DNA of 64,000 nucleotides from Flavobacterium sp. NRK F7 (GTDB taxonomy: Bacteria; Bacteroidota; Bacteroidia; Flavobacteriales; Flavobacteriaceae), in contig NZ_JAMXLB010000001.1 in NCBI RefSeq assembly GCF_024054195.1, forward strand, positions 569,079 to 633,078, in the 5' to 3' direction. Position 1 is the stretch's first letter. Every line of letters begins with the position of its first letter. A program made the translations under genes and the position numbers. Positions 23,828 through 33,680 of the stretch are shown here, in pieces. The notes beneath the pieces were generated by a model. The model worked only from the letters and a program-made list of their open reading frames with translations, was not told the origin of the DNA and made no database searches.

Positions 23828-23857
23828 TTGTTATAAGCATTATATGAACTATATTTG
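23828..23857 (+). promoter_or_regulatory. Promoter of the suf operon
   Basis: TTG at 23828-23830, a 19-base spacer and TATATTTG at 23850-23857 form a textbook Bacteroidota housekeeping promoter, 36 bases before the sufA-like start. Confidence 0.85.
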
Positions 23858-23893
23858 CAGTTAATTTAGACAAAATCAAAATAAGTATAGGCT

Positions 23894-24223
23894 ATGATTA
23901 AAGTATCTGATACTGCTAGTAAAAAAATCATCGAAATGATGAAAGACGATGGTTTTGATGCTACAAAGGACTATGTAAGAGTAGGTGTTAAAAGCGGTGG
24001 TTGTTCAGGATTGTCTTACGAATTAAAGTTTGATAATGAAATTAGTGAAAACGATAAGGTTTTTGAAGACAATAATGTAAAAGTTGCTGTAGAGAAAAAA
24101 AGCTTTCTTTATTTGATTGGAACCACTTTAGAATTTTCAGGAGGATTAAATGGAAAAGGATTTGTGTTCAATAATCCAAATGCGCAAAGAACTTGCGGAT
24201 GTGGAGAATCTTTTTCTTTATAG
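23894..24223 (+). CDS. sufA: A-type iron-sulfur carrier protein
   Basis: A 109-residue HesB/IscA-family protein with the three conserved Cys: one in [10 protein letters not shown] and two in [11 protein letters not shown] at the C-terminus. It carries or transfers Fe-S clusters from the SUF scaffold to apoproteins in the cytoplasm. First gene of the suf operon, eight bases before sufB. Naming it sufA rather than iscA rests on this context. Confidence 0.88.
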   Translation: MIKVSDTASKKIIEMMKDDGFDATKDYVRVGVKSGGCSGLSYELKFDNEISENDKVFEDNNVKVAVEKKSFLYLIGTTLEFSGGLNGKGFVFNNPNAQRTCGCGESFSL

Positions 24224-24231
24224 TTAAAAAT

Positions 24232-25680
24232 ATGAGTAAATACACTGAAGACGACTTAAAAGTCGAATTACAAAACAAAGAATACGAATACGGATTTTAT
24301 ACAGATATAGAATCTGAAACTTTCCCTATTGGATTAAATGAAGAAATTGTTCGTGCCATTTCTAAGAAGAAAAACGAACCAGAATGGATGACCAATTGGA
24401 GATTAGATGCTTTTCGAGCTTGGGAAGAAATGATAGAGCCTGAATGGGCAAATGTGCATTACGCAAAACCCGATTTTCAAGCGATTTCTTATTATTCCGC
24501 ACCAAAAAAGAAAGATAAATACGAAAGCTTAGATGAGGTTGATCCTGAATTACTAGAGACATTTAAAAAGCTAGGTATCTCTATAGATGAACAAAAAAAA
24601 TTAGCAGGTGTGGCTGTGGATATCGTTATGGATTCTGTTTCTGTAGCAACTACATTTAAGAAAACACTAGCTGAAAAAGGAATTATTTTTTGTTCTATTT
24701 CCGAAGCGATTCAAGAACATCCTGAATTAGTAAAAAAACATATAGGAACAGTTGTTCCTCAAAAAGACAACTTTTACGCAGCTTTAAACTCTGCCGTTTT
24801 TTCGGATGGAAGTTTTTGTTATATCCCAAAAGGGGTACGCTGTCCGATGGAACTTTCTACCTATTTTAGAATTAATCAAGGAGGAACGGGACAATTTGAA
24901 AGAACTTTAGTTATAGCAGATGAAGGTAGTTATGTATCTTACTTAGAAGGCTGTACTGCACCTAGTCGTGATGAAAATCAATTGCATGCTGCTGTGGTAG
25001 AATTAATTGCTTTAGATGATGCTGAAATTAAGTATTCAACCGTTCAAAACTGGTTTCCTGGAAACAAAGAAGGTAAAGGTGGTGTTTATAATTTTGTTAC
25101 TAAGAGAGGTTTGTGTGAGAAAAAAGCAAAAATATCTTGGACTCAAGTAGAAACAGGCTCTGCAGTTACATGGAAATATCCTTCTTGTATTTTAAAAGGA
25201 GACAATTCAATTGGTGAGTTTTATTCCATAGCCGTTACCAATAATTTCCAACAAGCAGATACAGGTACTAAAATGATACATCTAGGAAAAAATACTAAAT
25301 CAACTATTATTTCAAAAGGTATTTCTGCTGGAAAATCACAAAACAGTTACCGAGGTTTGGTTCAAATTAGTTCAAGAGCGGCAAATGCTAGAAATTTTTC
25401 ACAATGTGATAGTTTATTAATGGGCAATGAATGTGGCGCACATACCTTCCCATACATTGAAAGTAAAAATACTACCGCTAAAATTGAACACGAAGCAACA
25501 ACCTCAAAAATTGGGGAAGATCAAGTGTTTTATTGTAATCAAAGAGGGATTCCAACCGAAAAAGCAATTGCACTTATTGTTAACGGTTTTAGTAAAGAAG
25601 TTTTAAATAAATTACCCATGGAATTTGCTGTTGAAGCTCAAAAATTATTAGAAATTTCTTTAGAAGGTTCTGTCGGATAA
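24232..25680 (+). CDS. sufB: Fe-S cluster assembly protein SufB
   Basis: The Met at 24232 ([20 protein letters not shown]) gives 482 residues, the usual length. A longer frame from 24193 overlaps sufA and is disfavoured. Family hallmarks are visible: [45 protein letters not shown], and the C-terminal [16 protein letters not shown]. It is the scaffold subunit of SufBC2D, on which clusters are built. Confidence 0.95.
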   Translation: MSKYTEDDLKVELQNKEYEYGFYTDIESETFPIGLNEEIVRAISKKKNEPEWMTNWRLDAFRAWEEMIEPEWANVHYAKPDFQAISYYSAPKKKDKYESLDEVDPELLETFKKLGISIDEQKKLAGVAVDIVMDSVSVATTFKKTLAEKGIIFCSISEAIQEHPELVKKHIGTVVPQKDNFYAALNSAVFSDGSFCYIPKGVRCPMELSTYFRINQGGTGQFERTLVIADEGSYVSYLEGCTAPSRDENQLHAAVVELIALDDAEIKYSTVQNWFPGNKEGKGGVYNFVTKRGLCEKKAKISWTQVETGSAVTWKYPSCILKGDNSIGEFYSIAVTNNFQQADTGTKMIHLGKNTKSTIISKGISAGKSQNSYRGLVQISSRAANARNFSQCDSLLMGNECGAHTFPYIESKNTTAKIEHEATTSKIGEDQVFYCNQRGIPTEKAIALIVNGFSKEVLNKLPMEFAVEAQKLLEISLEGSVG

Positions 25681-25690
25681 ATCACAAGCA

Positions 25691-26092
25691 ATGCATTTAA
25701 CAAAAAATCAAAAAATACTCGTTGGCATTCTCCATTTCCTACCCATTATTGGAATGGTTACCTATTTTATCTTATTTTTTTCTTTATTCTTAAATGTAGC
25801 AGAATTAGAACCTGAAAGTTTAGAGAGTCATCCACCAATTGCGTTTTTTAAAGGTTTTATTGGGCTATTTATTGTTCTCATTTTCACAGCTCTAATAGCT
25901 ATTGGAATTAAAATTTTTGATATCCTTCACTTAACAAAAAGCAATAGAAATGACACCAATAATAAAGTTTTAATTTGGATTTTACTTTTTGTTTTTACAG
26001 GAATTATTTCTGAAATCATTTATTATTTTCTAGAAATTTTACCCAATAAAAAAGAAGAGTTGGAGGAGCACAAAACGAATGCAACTTTATGA
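25691..26092 (+). CDS. Small four-helix membrane protein in the suf operon
   Basis: A 133-residue protein with three or four hydrophobic segments (ILHFLPIIGMVTYFILFF, GFIGLFIVLIFTALIAIGI, VLIWILLFVFTGIISEIIYYF) and a charged tail. It resembles DUF4870-type membrane proteins in outline, but I cannot assign it firmly. It overlaps the next gene by four bases, so the two are co-translated. No direct link to Fe-S assembly is evident. Confidence 0.65.
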   Translation: MHLTKNQKILVGILHFLPIIGMVTYFILFFSLFLNVAELEPESLESHPPIAFFKGFIGLFIVLIFTALIAIGIKIFDILHLTKSNRNDTNNKVLIWILLFVFTGIISEIIYYFLEILPNKKEELEEHKTNATL

Positions 26093-26574
26093 GCAAAGCA
26101 GTAATTATAGTAGGTTCATCTAGAAAAAACGGAAACACAACCAATATTGTGTCTGAAATACACAATCAACTTTTGATAGATGTAATCAACTTAAGTGACT
26201 ATGATTTCTCATACTATGATTATGAGAGTAAAAATAGAACAGATGATTTTTTTGAATTGATAAAAGGAATTATCGAAAAATACGATACTTTAATTTTTGC
26301 TACACCTGTATATTGGTATACCATGAGTGGCATTATGAAAGTGTTTTTCGATCGTTTTTCTGATTTGATTCGTATAGAAAAAGAAACAGGAAGAAAATTA
26401 AGAGGTAAAAACATGGCTGTAATCTCCAATTCGCACGACAGTAGTATTGAAGATGATTTTTACCTTCCCTTTCAAAAATCGGCCGCTTATTTAGGAATGA
26501 ATTATTTAGGACACAAGCATTTTAATGCTGATAAGCCTGAAGAAAGACAAAATTTAGAATTAGCATTTATATAA
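26089..26574 (+). CDS. NAD(P)H-dependent FMN reductase / flavodoxin-like oxidoreductase
   Basis: A 161-residue protein of the flavodoxin-like NADPH-dependent reductase family. The N-terminal phosphate-binding loop is [14 protein letters not shown], and [23 protein letters not shown] is the typical flavin-contact segment. It may supply electrons; a role in cluster assembly is plausible from its position before sufC but unproven. It starts within the last codons of the membrane protein gene. Confidence 0.85.
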   Translation: MSKAVIIVGSSRKNGNTTNIVSEIHNQLLIDVINLSDYDFSYYDYESKNRTDDFFELIKGIIEKYDTLIFATPVYWYTMSGIMKVFFDRFSDLIRIEKETGRKLRGKNMAVISNSHDSSIEDDFYLPFQKSAAYLGMNYLGHKHFNADKPEERQNLELAFI

Positions 26575-26584
26575 AATAGAGACC

Positions 26585-27334
26585 ATGTTAAGTATTAAAA
26601 ATTTACACGCTTCCGTTGAAGACAAAGAAATACTAAAAGGAATTAACTTAGAGGTTAAAGCAGGAGAAGTTCATGCCATTATGGGACCAAATGGTGCCGG
26701 AAAATCGACACTATCTTCTATAATCGCAGGAAACGAAAATTATGAAGTGAATGAAGGAGAAATCTTTTTAGATGGAGAAGAAATTTCTGAATTAGCTCCA
26801 GAAGAAAGAGCGCACAAAGGAGTTTTTCTTTCTTTTCAATATCCTGTAGAAATTCCTGGTGTTTCAGTAACCAATTTCATTAAAACTGCCATCAACGAAA
26901 GCCGTAAAGCAAAAGGATTAGAAGACATGCCAGCGAATGAAATGCTGAAAAAAATTCGTGAAAAATCGGAATTATTAGAAATGGATAAAAAATTCCTTTC
27001 TCGCTCGCTTAACGAAGGTTTCTCAGGAGGTGAAAAAAAACGTAATGAAATTTTTCAAATGGCAATGTTAGAGCCAAAATTAGCCATTCTAGATGAAACT
27101 GATTCAGGCTTGGATATTGATGCCTTACGAATTGTAGCGAATGGTGTCAATAAATTAAAAAGTCAAGACAATGCCGTTGTTGTGATTACACATTACCAAC
27201 GTTTATTAGATTATATCGTTCCCGATTTTGTCCACGTACTAATGGACGGCAAAATTGTAAAGTCTGGAGATGCATCCTTGGCTCTAGAATTAGAAGAAAA
27301 AGGATACGATTGGATTAAAGCAGAGTTAGTATAG
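26585..27334 (+). CDS. sufC: Fe-S cluster assembly ATPase SufC
   Basis: A 249-residue ABC ATPase with Walker [10 protein letters not shown], signature [10 protein letters not shown] and Walker [13 protein letters not shown], where D-T-D-S-G-L-D is diagnostic of SufC. It powers the SufBC2D scaffold complex in the cytoplasm. It is normally adjacent to sufD; here a four-helix-bundle gene intervenes. Confidence 0.95.
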   Translation: MLSIKNLHASVEDKEILKGINLEVKAGEVHAIMGPNGAGKSTLSSIIAGNENYEVNEGEIFLDGEEISELAPEERAHKGVFLSFQYPVEIPGVSVTNFIKTAINESRKAKGLEDMPANEMLKKIREKSELLEMDKKFLSRSLNEGFSGGEKKRNEIFQMAMLEPKLAILDETDSGLDIDALRIVANGVNKLKSQDNAVVVITHYQRLLDYIVPDFVHVLMDGKIVKSGDASLALELEEKGYDWIKAELV

Positions 27335-27775
27335 TCGAAAGTCTTAATGTCTTAAAGTTAAAAGATGGGAAGATTCAAGTCCTTTGAAGAAATCAATTCT
27401 TGGCAAAAAGCAAGAATATTTAACAAAAGAATTTATGAAATTACAGAAAGCCCAAAATTCAACAAAGACGTTGAACTAAATAGACAAATTAAAAGAGCAT
27501 CTATTTCAATTTCATCAAATATTGCTGAAGGTTTTGAAAGAAATACAGATAAAGAATTTATATATTTCTTGTATGTTGCCAAAGCATCGGCAGCAGAAGT
27601 AAGATCTCAATTATACTTAGCTTTAGATTTAGAATATATTACAATAAGTGAATTTCAAGAATTAATAGAATTAGTTACTGAAATTTCGAAATTATTAAGT
27701 GGATTTATAAAATATTTAAGTCCTAAGCCTTAAAGTAAAAATCACTTTCAACTTTAAGACTTTCGACTTTAAGAC
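27334..27775. repeat. Inverted repeat flanking the four-helix-bundle gene
   Basis: The left arm 27334-27359 (GTCGAAAGTCTTAATGTCTT...) and right arm 27750-27767 (AACTTTAAGACTTTCGAC, followed by TTTAAGAC) are reverse complements apart from an eight-base gap. They bracket exactly the gene at 27365-27733 in the sufC-sufD gap. Confidence 0.65.
27365..27733 (+). CDS. Four-helix-bundle protein (S23/IVP family)
   Basis: A 122-residue helical protein of the family first found as the ORF in 23S rRNA intervening sequences: the start FKSFEEINSWQKARIFNKRIYE, then ASISISSNIAEGFERNTDKEFIYFLYVAKASAAEVRSQ split across helices 2 and 3. These proteins form pentamers of four-helix bundles; their function is unclear. 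It interrupts the normally adjacent sufC-sufD pair and is bracketed by an inverted repeat, suggesting insertion as a unit. Confidence 0.88.
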   Translation: MGRFKSFEEINSWQKARIFNKRIYEITESPKFNKDVELNRQIKRASISISSNIAEGFERNTDKEFIYFLYVAKASAAEVRSQLYLALDLEYITISEFQELIELVTEISKLLSGFIKYLSPKP

Positions 27776-27783
27776 TAACAAAA

Positions 27784-29100
27784 ATGGATTTAAAAGATAA
27801 ATTACTTTCGTCATACATCGCTTTTGAAGAAAAGTTTGATATGGACTCTCATTTGCATGATGTACGAAATCAAGCTATAAAAAATTTTGAAACCAAAGGT
27901 TTTCCAACTAAAAAAGAAGAAGCTTGGAAATATACCTCATTGAATGCACTATTAAAACATGATTTTTCGGTTTTCCCAAAACATGATAATGCAATTGAAT
28001 TTCCTGCAGTTAAAAAATATTTCCTGCATGAAGTAGATACTTATAAATTAGTTTTTATCGACGGGAAATTCAGTTCTTTTTTATCGTCAACTACACATGA
28101 AGGAATTGATGTATGTTTGTTGTCATCGGTATTAACAAAGCCAAAATACAAGCCTGTTTTAGAAACCTATTTCAATCAAGTGGCTCAAAAAGACGAAAGT
28201 TTAACTTCACTAAATACTGCTTTTGCTCAAGAAGGTGCTTTTATCAATATTCCCAAAAGTAAAGTAGCTGATAAACCAATTGAAATTATTAACTTTTCTA
28301 CAGGAACTGAGGCTGCTTTAATGGTACAACCAAGAAACTTAATAATTGTAGGTGAAAATGCACACGTACAAATTATTGAGCGTCATCAAAGTTTGAATAG
28401 CAATCCAGTACTAACCAATAGTGTAACCGAAATTTTTGCACAAAAAAGAGCCAATGTAGATTATTACAAAATTCAAAATGATGTACAAACGGCGAATTTA
28501 ATAGATAACACGTATATTGCTCAAAAACAAGAAAGCAGAGTGGCAGTTCATACGTTCTCTTTTGGAGGTAATATGACACGTAATAACTTGAATTTCTATC
28601 ATCAAGGTGAACGTATTGATTCTACTTTAAAAGGAATTACGATTATTGGCGACAAACAACATGTGGATCATTTTACTTTGGTTCACCACGCCCAACCCAA
28701 TTGTGAAAGTCATCAAAATTACAAAGGTATCTTTGGAGACAGTGCAACTGGTGTTTTCAATGGAAAAATATATGTAGAAAAAGAAGCTCAAAAAACCGAT
28801 GCTTTTCAGCAAAACAATAACATCCTAATTAGTGAAAAAGCAACCATCAATGCGAAACCGCAATTAGAAATTTTTGCTGATGATGTAAAATGTTCTCACG
28901 GATGTACGATTGGTCAGTTAGATGAAAGTGCCATGTTTTACATGCAACAACGTGGTATTCCGAAAAAAGAAGCACGTGCATTATTAATGTATGCTTTCTC
29001 AAATGAAGTAATTGAAAGTATTAAAATACCTGAATTAAAGCAGCGTATTACAAAAATTATAGCCACCAAATTAGGCGTAAAAATGGGATTTGATTTGTAG
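27784..29100 (+). CDS. sufD: Fe-S cluster assembly protein SufD
   Basis: A 438-residue SufB paralogue with FPTKKEEAWKYTSLNALL near the N-terminus, the beta-helix core, and the C-terminal family motif FADDVKCSHGCTIGQLDESAMFYMQQRGI. It is the partner of SufB in the scaffold complex. A hairpin terminator follows it, so sufS probably has its own promoter. Confidence 0.95.
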   Translation: MDLKDKLLSSYIAFEEKFDMDSHLHDVRNQAIKNFETKGFPTKKEEAWKYTSLNALLKHDFSVFPKHDNAIEFPAVKKYFLHEVDTYKLVFIDGKFSSFLSSTTHEGIDVCLLSSVLTKPKYKPVLETYFNQVAQKDESLTSLNTAFAQEGAFINIPKSKVADKPIEIINFSTGTEAALMVQPRNLIIVGENAHVQIIERHQSLNSNPVLTNSVTEIFAQKRANVDYYKIQNDVQTANLIDNTYIAQKQESRVAVHTFSFGGNMTRNNLNFYHQGERIDSTLKGITIIGDKQHVDHFTLVHHAQPNCESHQNYKGIFGDSATGVFNGKIYVEKEAQKTDAFQQNNNILISEKATINAKPQLEIFADDVKCSHGCTIGQLDESAMFYMQQRGIPKKEARALLMYAFSNEVIESIKIPELKQRITKIIATKLGVKMGFDL

Positions 29101-29122
29101 AATTCATTTTTTAAATGCATAT

Positions 29123-29152
29123 AAAGTGTTTCTAATTTTAGAAGCACTTTTT
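29123..29152 (+). terminator. Terminator after sufD
   Basis: An imperfect stem AAAGTGTTTCTAA / TTAGAAGCACTTT with a T-run on the plus strand, 23 bases after the sufD stop. Confidence 0.75.
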
Positions 29153-29244
29153 TTATTTCATTATGACCAATTGCAAATTTTTAACCTTTATTTATTCCGA
29201 TTTTAAATAATCAAGTTGTAAATTTGTAACCAAATAGATATAAG

Positions 29245-30465
29245 ATGTTTGATGTTCAAAAAGTAAGAGCCGATTTTCCCATTCTAAAACAAGAAGTAAA
29301 CGGAAAACCTTTAGTATATTTCGATAATGGAGCAACCTCACAAACGCCTCAACAAGTAATTGATACGATTGTAGATTATTATTCTAGATATAATGCTAAC
29401 ATTCATCGTGGGGTACATACTTTGAGTCAGTTGGCTACAGATGCTTATGAAATAGCAAGAACAAAAATTCAATATCATTTTAATGCCAAACACAGCTATG
29501 AAATTATCCTTACTTCAGGAACCACGGAAAGTATCAATTTAGTGGCCAATGGTTTTGCGTCAATTTTACAAAAAGGTGATGAAATCATTGTTTCTGCTTT
29601 AGAACACCACAGTAATATTGTGCCTTGGCAGATGCTTTGCGAACACACAGGTGCTGTCTTAAAAGTTATTCCCATGAGTATGGAAGGCGAGTTACTTATG
29701 GAAGCTTACGATGCTTTACTTTCCAATAAAACAAAGTTGGTTTTCTGTAACCATATTTCGAATGCTTTAGGAACTATTAATCCAATTGAATCTATAATAA
29801 AAAAAGCCCACGAAGTAGGTGCTGCGGTTTTAATTGACGGTGCACAAGCTTGCCCACATTTGAAGCCTGATGTTCAAGCTTTGGATGTTGATTTTTATGT
29901 TGCATCTGCGCATAAGATGTGCGGACCAACTGGAGTAGGTATGCTGTATGGTAAAGAAGAATGGTTGCGTAAATTACCTCCGTATAAAGGTGGAGGAGAA
30001 ATGATTGCAACCGTTAGTTTTGAAAAAACAACCTATGCAGATTTACCGCATAAATTTGAAGCAGGAACGCCTAATATTTGTGGTGGCATTGCTTTTGGAG
30101 CGGCAGTAGATTATATGAATCATATTGGGTTTGATGCCATAGCAAAACAAGAACAAGAATTATTAGAGTATGGAACACAAAAGCTACAAGAGATTGAAGG
30201 TGTTACCATTTATGGCCCTTCTGATTTAACCAAAAAAGCATCAGTTATTTCATTTAATATTGAAGACATTCATCCTTATGATATTGGCACGATTATAGAT
30301 AAATTAGGTATAGCGGTGCGTACAGGACACCACTGCGCACAACCCATCATGGATTTCTTTAAAATTCCAGGTACTATAAGAGCAAGTTTTGCATTTTACA
30401 ATACCAAAGAAGAAATTGATATCTTTGTGGAAGCCGTTAAAAAAGCTAAAACAATGTTATCCTAA
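29245..30465 (+). CDS. sufS: Cysteine desulfurase SufS
   Basis: A 406-residue class-V aminotransferase-fold enzyme. The PLP-binding Lys is in VASAHKMCGPTG, and the persulfide-forming Cys is in VRTGHHCAQPIMDFF, the type II (SufS) motif. It removes sulfur from cysteine and passes it to SufE. A TAAATTTG box at 29219-29226 may be its own -7 element. Confidence 0.95.
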   Translation: MFDVQKVRADFPILKQEVNGKPLVYFDNGATSQTPQQVIDTIVDYYSRYNANIHRGVHTLSQLATDAYEIARTKIQYHFNAKHSYEIILTSGTTESINLVANGFASILQKGDEIIVSALEHHSNIVPWQMLCEHTGAVLKVIPMSMEGELLMEAYDALLSNKTKLVFCNHISNALGTINPIESIIKKAHEVGAAVLIDGAQACPHLKPDVQALDVDFYVASAHKMCGPTGVGMLYGKEEWLRKLPPYKGGGEMIATVSFEKTTYADLPHKFEAGTPNICGGIAFGAAVDYMNHIGFDAIAKQEQELLEYGTQKLQEIEGVTIYGPSDLTKKASVISFNIEDIHPYDIGTIIDKLGIAVRTGHHCAQPIMDFFKIPGTIRASFAFYNTKEEIDIFVEAVKKAKTMLS

Positions 30466-30486
30466 AACAAACGAAAAATTACATTT

Positions 30487-30990
30487 ATGAAAGCACTTAC
30501 TATTTTATCTACCCTAATTATAACTATGAGTAGTTGTAATTGTCAAAAAAAAGCAACGGAAACGGCAATGGCCACTTCTACTGAAAAAACAGAAACTATG
30601 ATTTCAGAAACTAAAGAAGGTAAAACAGCACAGAACTTCCCTGTTTTGGTTTATGAATCGACTTCAAGGGGTTATTATAAAAAAATAACTATTGAAAATA
30701 ACAATGTTATAGTTCAAAACGCAAGAGAGGAACTGGCTAAAACAAAGGTATTAACGGAAGAGGAACTAGCTACTATTGAAAAAGCGTATAAAGGTATCGA
30801 TGTAAAAGAGTTACCAAATATTAAAGCGCCTACTGAAAAACGTTTTTATGACGGTGCTCCAATAACCAATTTAGAAGTTAGAATGGATGACCATATTTAC
30901 CGTTCTACAGATTTTGATGGTGGTACACCTCCAAAAGAAATCGAAGATTTAATAAACACTATTTTAGAAATAGCGGATAAAACAAATTAA
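30487..30990 (+). CDS. DUF6438-like predicted lipoprotein
   Basis: A 167-residue protein. Its signal sequence ends near Cys17-Cys19 (IITMSSCNCQKK), suggesting lipidation, and a Thr/Glu-rich linker follows. The domain FPVLVYESTSRGYYKKITIE resembles DUF6438 of Bacteroidota (from memory). It sits between sufS and sufE, three bases before the latter, although an exported lipoprotein has no obvious part in cytosolic cluster assembly. Confidence 0.7.
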   Translation: MKALTILSTLIITMSSCNCQKKATETAMATSTEKTETMISETKEGKTAQNFPVLVYESTSRGYYKKITIENNNVIVQNAREELAKTKVLTEEELATIEKAYKGIDVKELPNIKAPTEKRFYDGAPITNLEVRMDDHIYRSTDFDGGTPPKEIEDLINTILEIADKTN

Positions 30991-30993
30991 AAA

Positions 30994-31413
30994 ATGACCA
31001 TACAAGCCATACAGGAAGAAATTGTAGACGAATTTTCAATGTTTGATGATTGGATGCAGCGATATGAATATATCATTGAACTAGGAAAGACCTTACCATT
31101 AATTGATGAAAAATACAAAACGGAAGATAATATTATTAAAGGCTGCCAATCTAAAGTTTGGGTTCATGCAGAAGAACAAAATGGAACCATTGTATTTACT
31201 GCCGATAGTGATGCTATTTTAACAAAAGGAATCATCGCTATTTTAATCCGTGCTTTTTCGAATCAAACACCAGAAGCTATTCTGGATGCTAATACCAATT
31301 TTATTGATGAAATTGGTTTAAAAGAGCACTTGTCTCCTACTAGAGCCAATGGATTGGTTTCGATGATAAAACAAATAAAAATGTATGCCTTGGCTTTTAA
31401 TGCAAAAAGTTAA
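30994..31413 (+). CDS. sufE: Sulfur acceptor protein SufE
   Basis: A 139-residue SufE-family protein. The sulfur-accepting Cys lies in IIKGCQSKVWVHAEE, and the N-terminal DDWMQRYEYIIELGKTLP is typical. It stimulates SufS and shuttles persulfide sulfur to SufB. Confidence 0.93.
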   Translation: MTIQAIQEEIVDEFSMFDDWMQRYEYIIELGKTLPLIDEKYKTEDNIIKGCQSKVWVHAEEQNGTIVFTADSDAILTKGIIAILIRAFSNQTPEAILDANTNFIDEIGLKEHLSPTRANGLVSMIKQIKMYALAFNAKS

Positions 31414-31442
31414 TTGGTAAACGAATAAAACTATTATTAAAA

Positions 31443-31766
31443 ATGGAAGAATATAAAGATGAAATCAACTTAGGTGAAAGTGTGGTAAAGGTTTTAAAAA
31501 CCATTTATGACCCAGAAATTCCAGTTGATATTTACGAGTTAGGATTAATTTATGATGTGATGATTAATGAAGCGAATGATGTAAAAATCTTAATGACATT
31601 AACCTCACCCAACTGTCCTGTAGCGGAAACATTGCCCATGGAAGTGGAAGAAAAAATAAAATCAATTGATGCAGTTCAATCTGCTGAGGTTGAAATTACG
31701 TTTGACCCACCATGGAGTAAAGATCTAATGAGTGAAGAAGCAAAACTAGAATTAGGAATGCTTTAA
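31443..31766 (+). CDS. sufT: SufT-like DUF59 (MIP18-family) iron-sulfur maturation factor
   Basis: A 107-residue DUF59 protein: VVKVLKTIYDPEIPVDIYELG and ILMTLTSPNCPVAETLP with the conserved Cys, then the C-terminal FDPPWSKDLMSEEAKLELGML. It promotes late Fe-S cluster maturation and is commonly the last gene of suf clusters in Bacteroidota. The sufT label rests on family and context. Confidence 0.88.
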   Translation: MEEYKDEINLGESVVKVLKTIYDPEIPVDIYELGLIYDVMINEANDVKILMTLTSPNCPVAETLPMEVEEKIKSIDAVQSAEVEITFDPPWSKDLMSEEAKLELGML

Positions 31767-31835
31767 TTCAACACATAGTGTTCCGTTATTCGCTTACAAA
31801 AAATAACGCAACATGAACTTGTGAACTAGAAAAAA

Positions 31836-33671
31836 ATGGCACGTTTCCAACCAAAATCCTTAAATGACAAGAAAAAGATGGGTTTGAAAGCTTCTTTTCA
31901 TTCCCTTTCTTATATACCGCGTTTTTTCAAGGAAATTTGGAAAACCAATAAAAAACTCTTTCTAGTATCTGCATTTTGCCGCATCGTAGCTGCTTTACTT
32001 CCCGTAATTATTTTGTGGATTGGTAAAATTATCATTGACGAAATTATCAACATCACTTCCCATAAAATAACCGATTATACTACCCTTTGGAAATATGTGG
32101 TTATTGAGTTTGCACTCGTGATACTATCCGACTTGGTAAGTAGAGCCATTGCCTTAACCGATGGTATTTTGGGTGACCAATATAATATTCAAACCTCAGT
32201 ACAAATTATCCAGAAGACTAATGAAATAGACATTAGTTTACTTGAAGATTCGGAGTTTTATGACAAATTAGAAAGGGCCCGAACCCAAACCATGGGTCGC
32301 GTTGATTTAATGTCGAATGTTTTAGGACAGGCACAAACCACCATTTCTATTGCTACTTTAATCGCCGGTTTAATCTATTTTGAACCCTATCTGATTATCT
32401 TATTAGTTTTAAGCATTATTCCTTCGTTTTTAAACGAAATACGCTTTAGTCAACAACAATATTCGTTGGCTAGAAGTTGGACTTCAGAACGAAGAGAATT
32501 GGATTATTTAAGATATATTGGAGCCAATGATAAGACAGCCAAAGAAATTAAACTTTTTGGGTTAACCCAATTTGTGGTAAACCGATTTAAGAACTTAGCG
32601 GTAAAATATTTTCACCTCAATAAAAAATTAGTCATTAAACGCTCGAGTTATGGGTTTTTGTTCAATGTATTAGGTTCTATTAGTTATTATGCAGCATATG
32701 TATTTATCATTTACAGAGTTTTATCGGGTGTAATTACTTTAGGAGAACTTACCTTTTTATCGGGAAGTTTTAATCGGTTGATGAAAAGTTTACAAGATTT
32801 CTTTTCTCGTTTTACAAGAATTTCTGAAAGCGCTTTATATCTAAAAGATTACTTTGATTTTATCGATATTTCTTCGGAGCCTAAAACCAAAGAAGACATT
32901 CCTTTGCCAAAAGAAATAAAGCAAGGTTTTGAATTTAAAAACGTTTATTTTGCCTATCCCGAATCGGAACATCAGATTTTAAAAAATGTAAATTTTACTA
33001 TTAAAGCGGGTGAAAAAGTAGCTTTTGTAGGTCAGAATGGTGCTGGGAAAACGACCTTGACTAAATTAATTTTACGTTTTTACGAACCTACGCAAGGAGA
33101 AATACTGCTAGATGGAGTAAACATTAATCGTTACAATAAAAAAGAATATCAAGCTTTTTTTGGGGTACTTTTTCAAGATTTTTTCCGATATGAATTTACT
33201 GTTAAAGAAAATATAGCCATTGGTAAAATCGATGAAATTGAAAACTTTACTCAAATTGAAAAAGCAGCTAAACTAAGTTTAGCAGAAGAGGTTGTTTCGG
33301 AATTAGAAAATGGTTACGAACAACAATTGGGGAAACGTTTTGTGAAAGGTCAGGAATTATCGGGTGGTCAATGGCAGAAAATTGCCTTAGCAAGAGCCTA
33401 TATGAAAAATGCAGAAGTTATCATTTTAGACGAACCTACTTCGGCTTTAGATGCTAAAGCAGAAAGCGAAGTATTTGAACGTTTGATTCATCTGATTAAA
33501 AATAAAACGAGTATTATTATCTCGCATCGATTTAGCACCGTAAGACAAGCCGATCGAATTATTGTGCTAGACGAAGGAAGTATTTTAGAAGCGGGAACAC
33601 ATGAAGAATTAATGCAAAACCAACAATTATACGCTGAATTGTTCTTATTACAGGCAGAAGGATATCAATAA
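31836..33671 (+). CDS. ABC transporter with fused permease and ATPase domains
   Basis: A 611-residue half-transporter: an N-terminal six-helix exporter domain (about 35-330), then an ATPase domain with Walker A GQNGAGKTT, signature LSGGQWQK and Walker B VIILDEPTSALD, followed by the switch His in IISHRF. It should work as a homodimeric exporter at the inner membrane; substrate unknown. It is 69 bases after sufT and just upstream of the DUF2480 gene. Confidence 0.9.
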   Translation: MARFQPKSLNDKKKMGLKASFHSLSYIPRFFKEIWKTNKKLFLVSAFCRIVAALLPVIILWIGKIIIDEIINITSHKITDYTTLWKYVVIEFALVILSDLVSRAIALTDGILGDQYNIQTSVQIIQKTNEIDISLLEDSEFYDKLERARTQTMGRVDLMSNVLGQAQTTISIATLIAGLIYFEPYLIILLVLSIIPSFLNEIRFSQQQYSLARSWTSERRELDYLRYIGANDKTAKEIKLFGLTQFVVNRFKNLAVKYFHLNKKLVIKRSSYGFLFNVLGSISYYAAYVFIIYRVLSGVITLGELTFLSGSFNRLMKSLQDFFSRFTRISESALYLKDYFDFIDISSEPKTKEDIPLPKEIKQGFEFKNVYFAYPESEHQILKNVNFTIKAGEKVAFVGQNGAGKTTLTKLILRFYEPTQGEILLDGVNINRYNKKEYQAFFGVLFQDFFRYEFTVKENIAIGKIDEIENFTQIEKAAKLSLAEEVVSELENGYEQQLGKRFVKGQELSGGQWQKIALARAYMKNAEVIILDEPTSALDAKAESEVFERLIHLIKNKTSIIISHRFSTVRQADRIIVLDEGSILEAGTHEELMQNQQLYAELFLLQAEGYQ

Positions 33672-33680
33672 AAAGAAATT

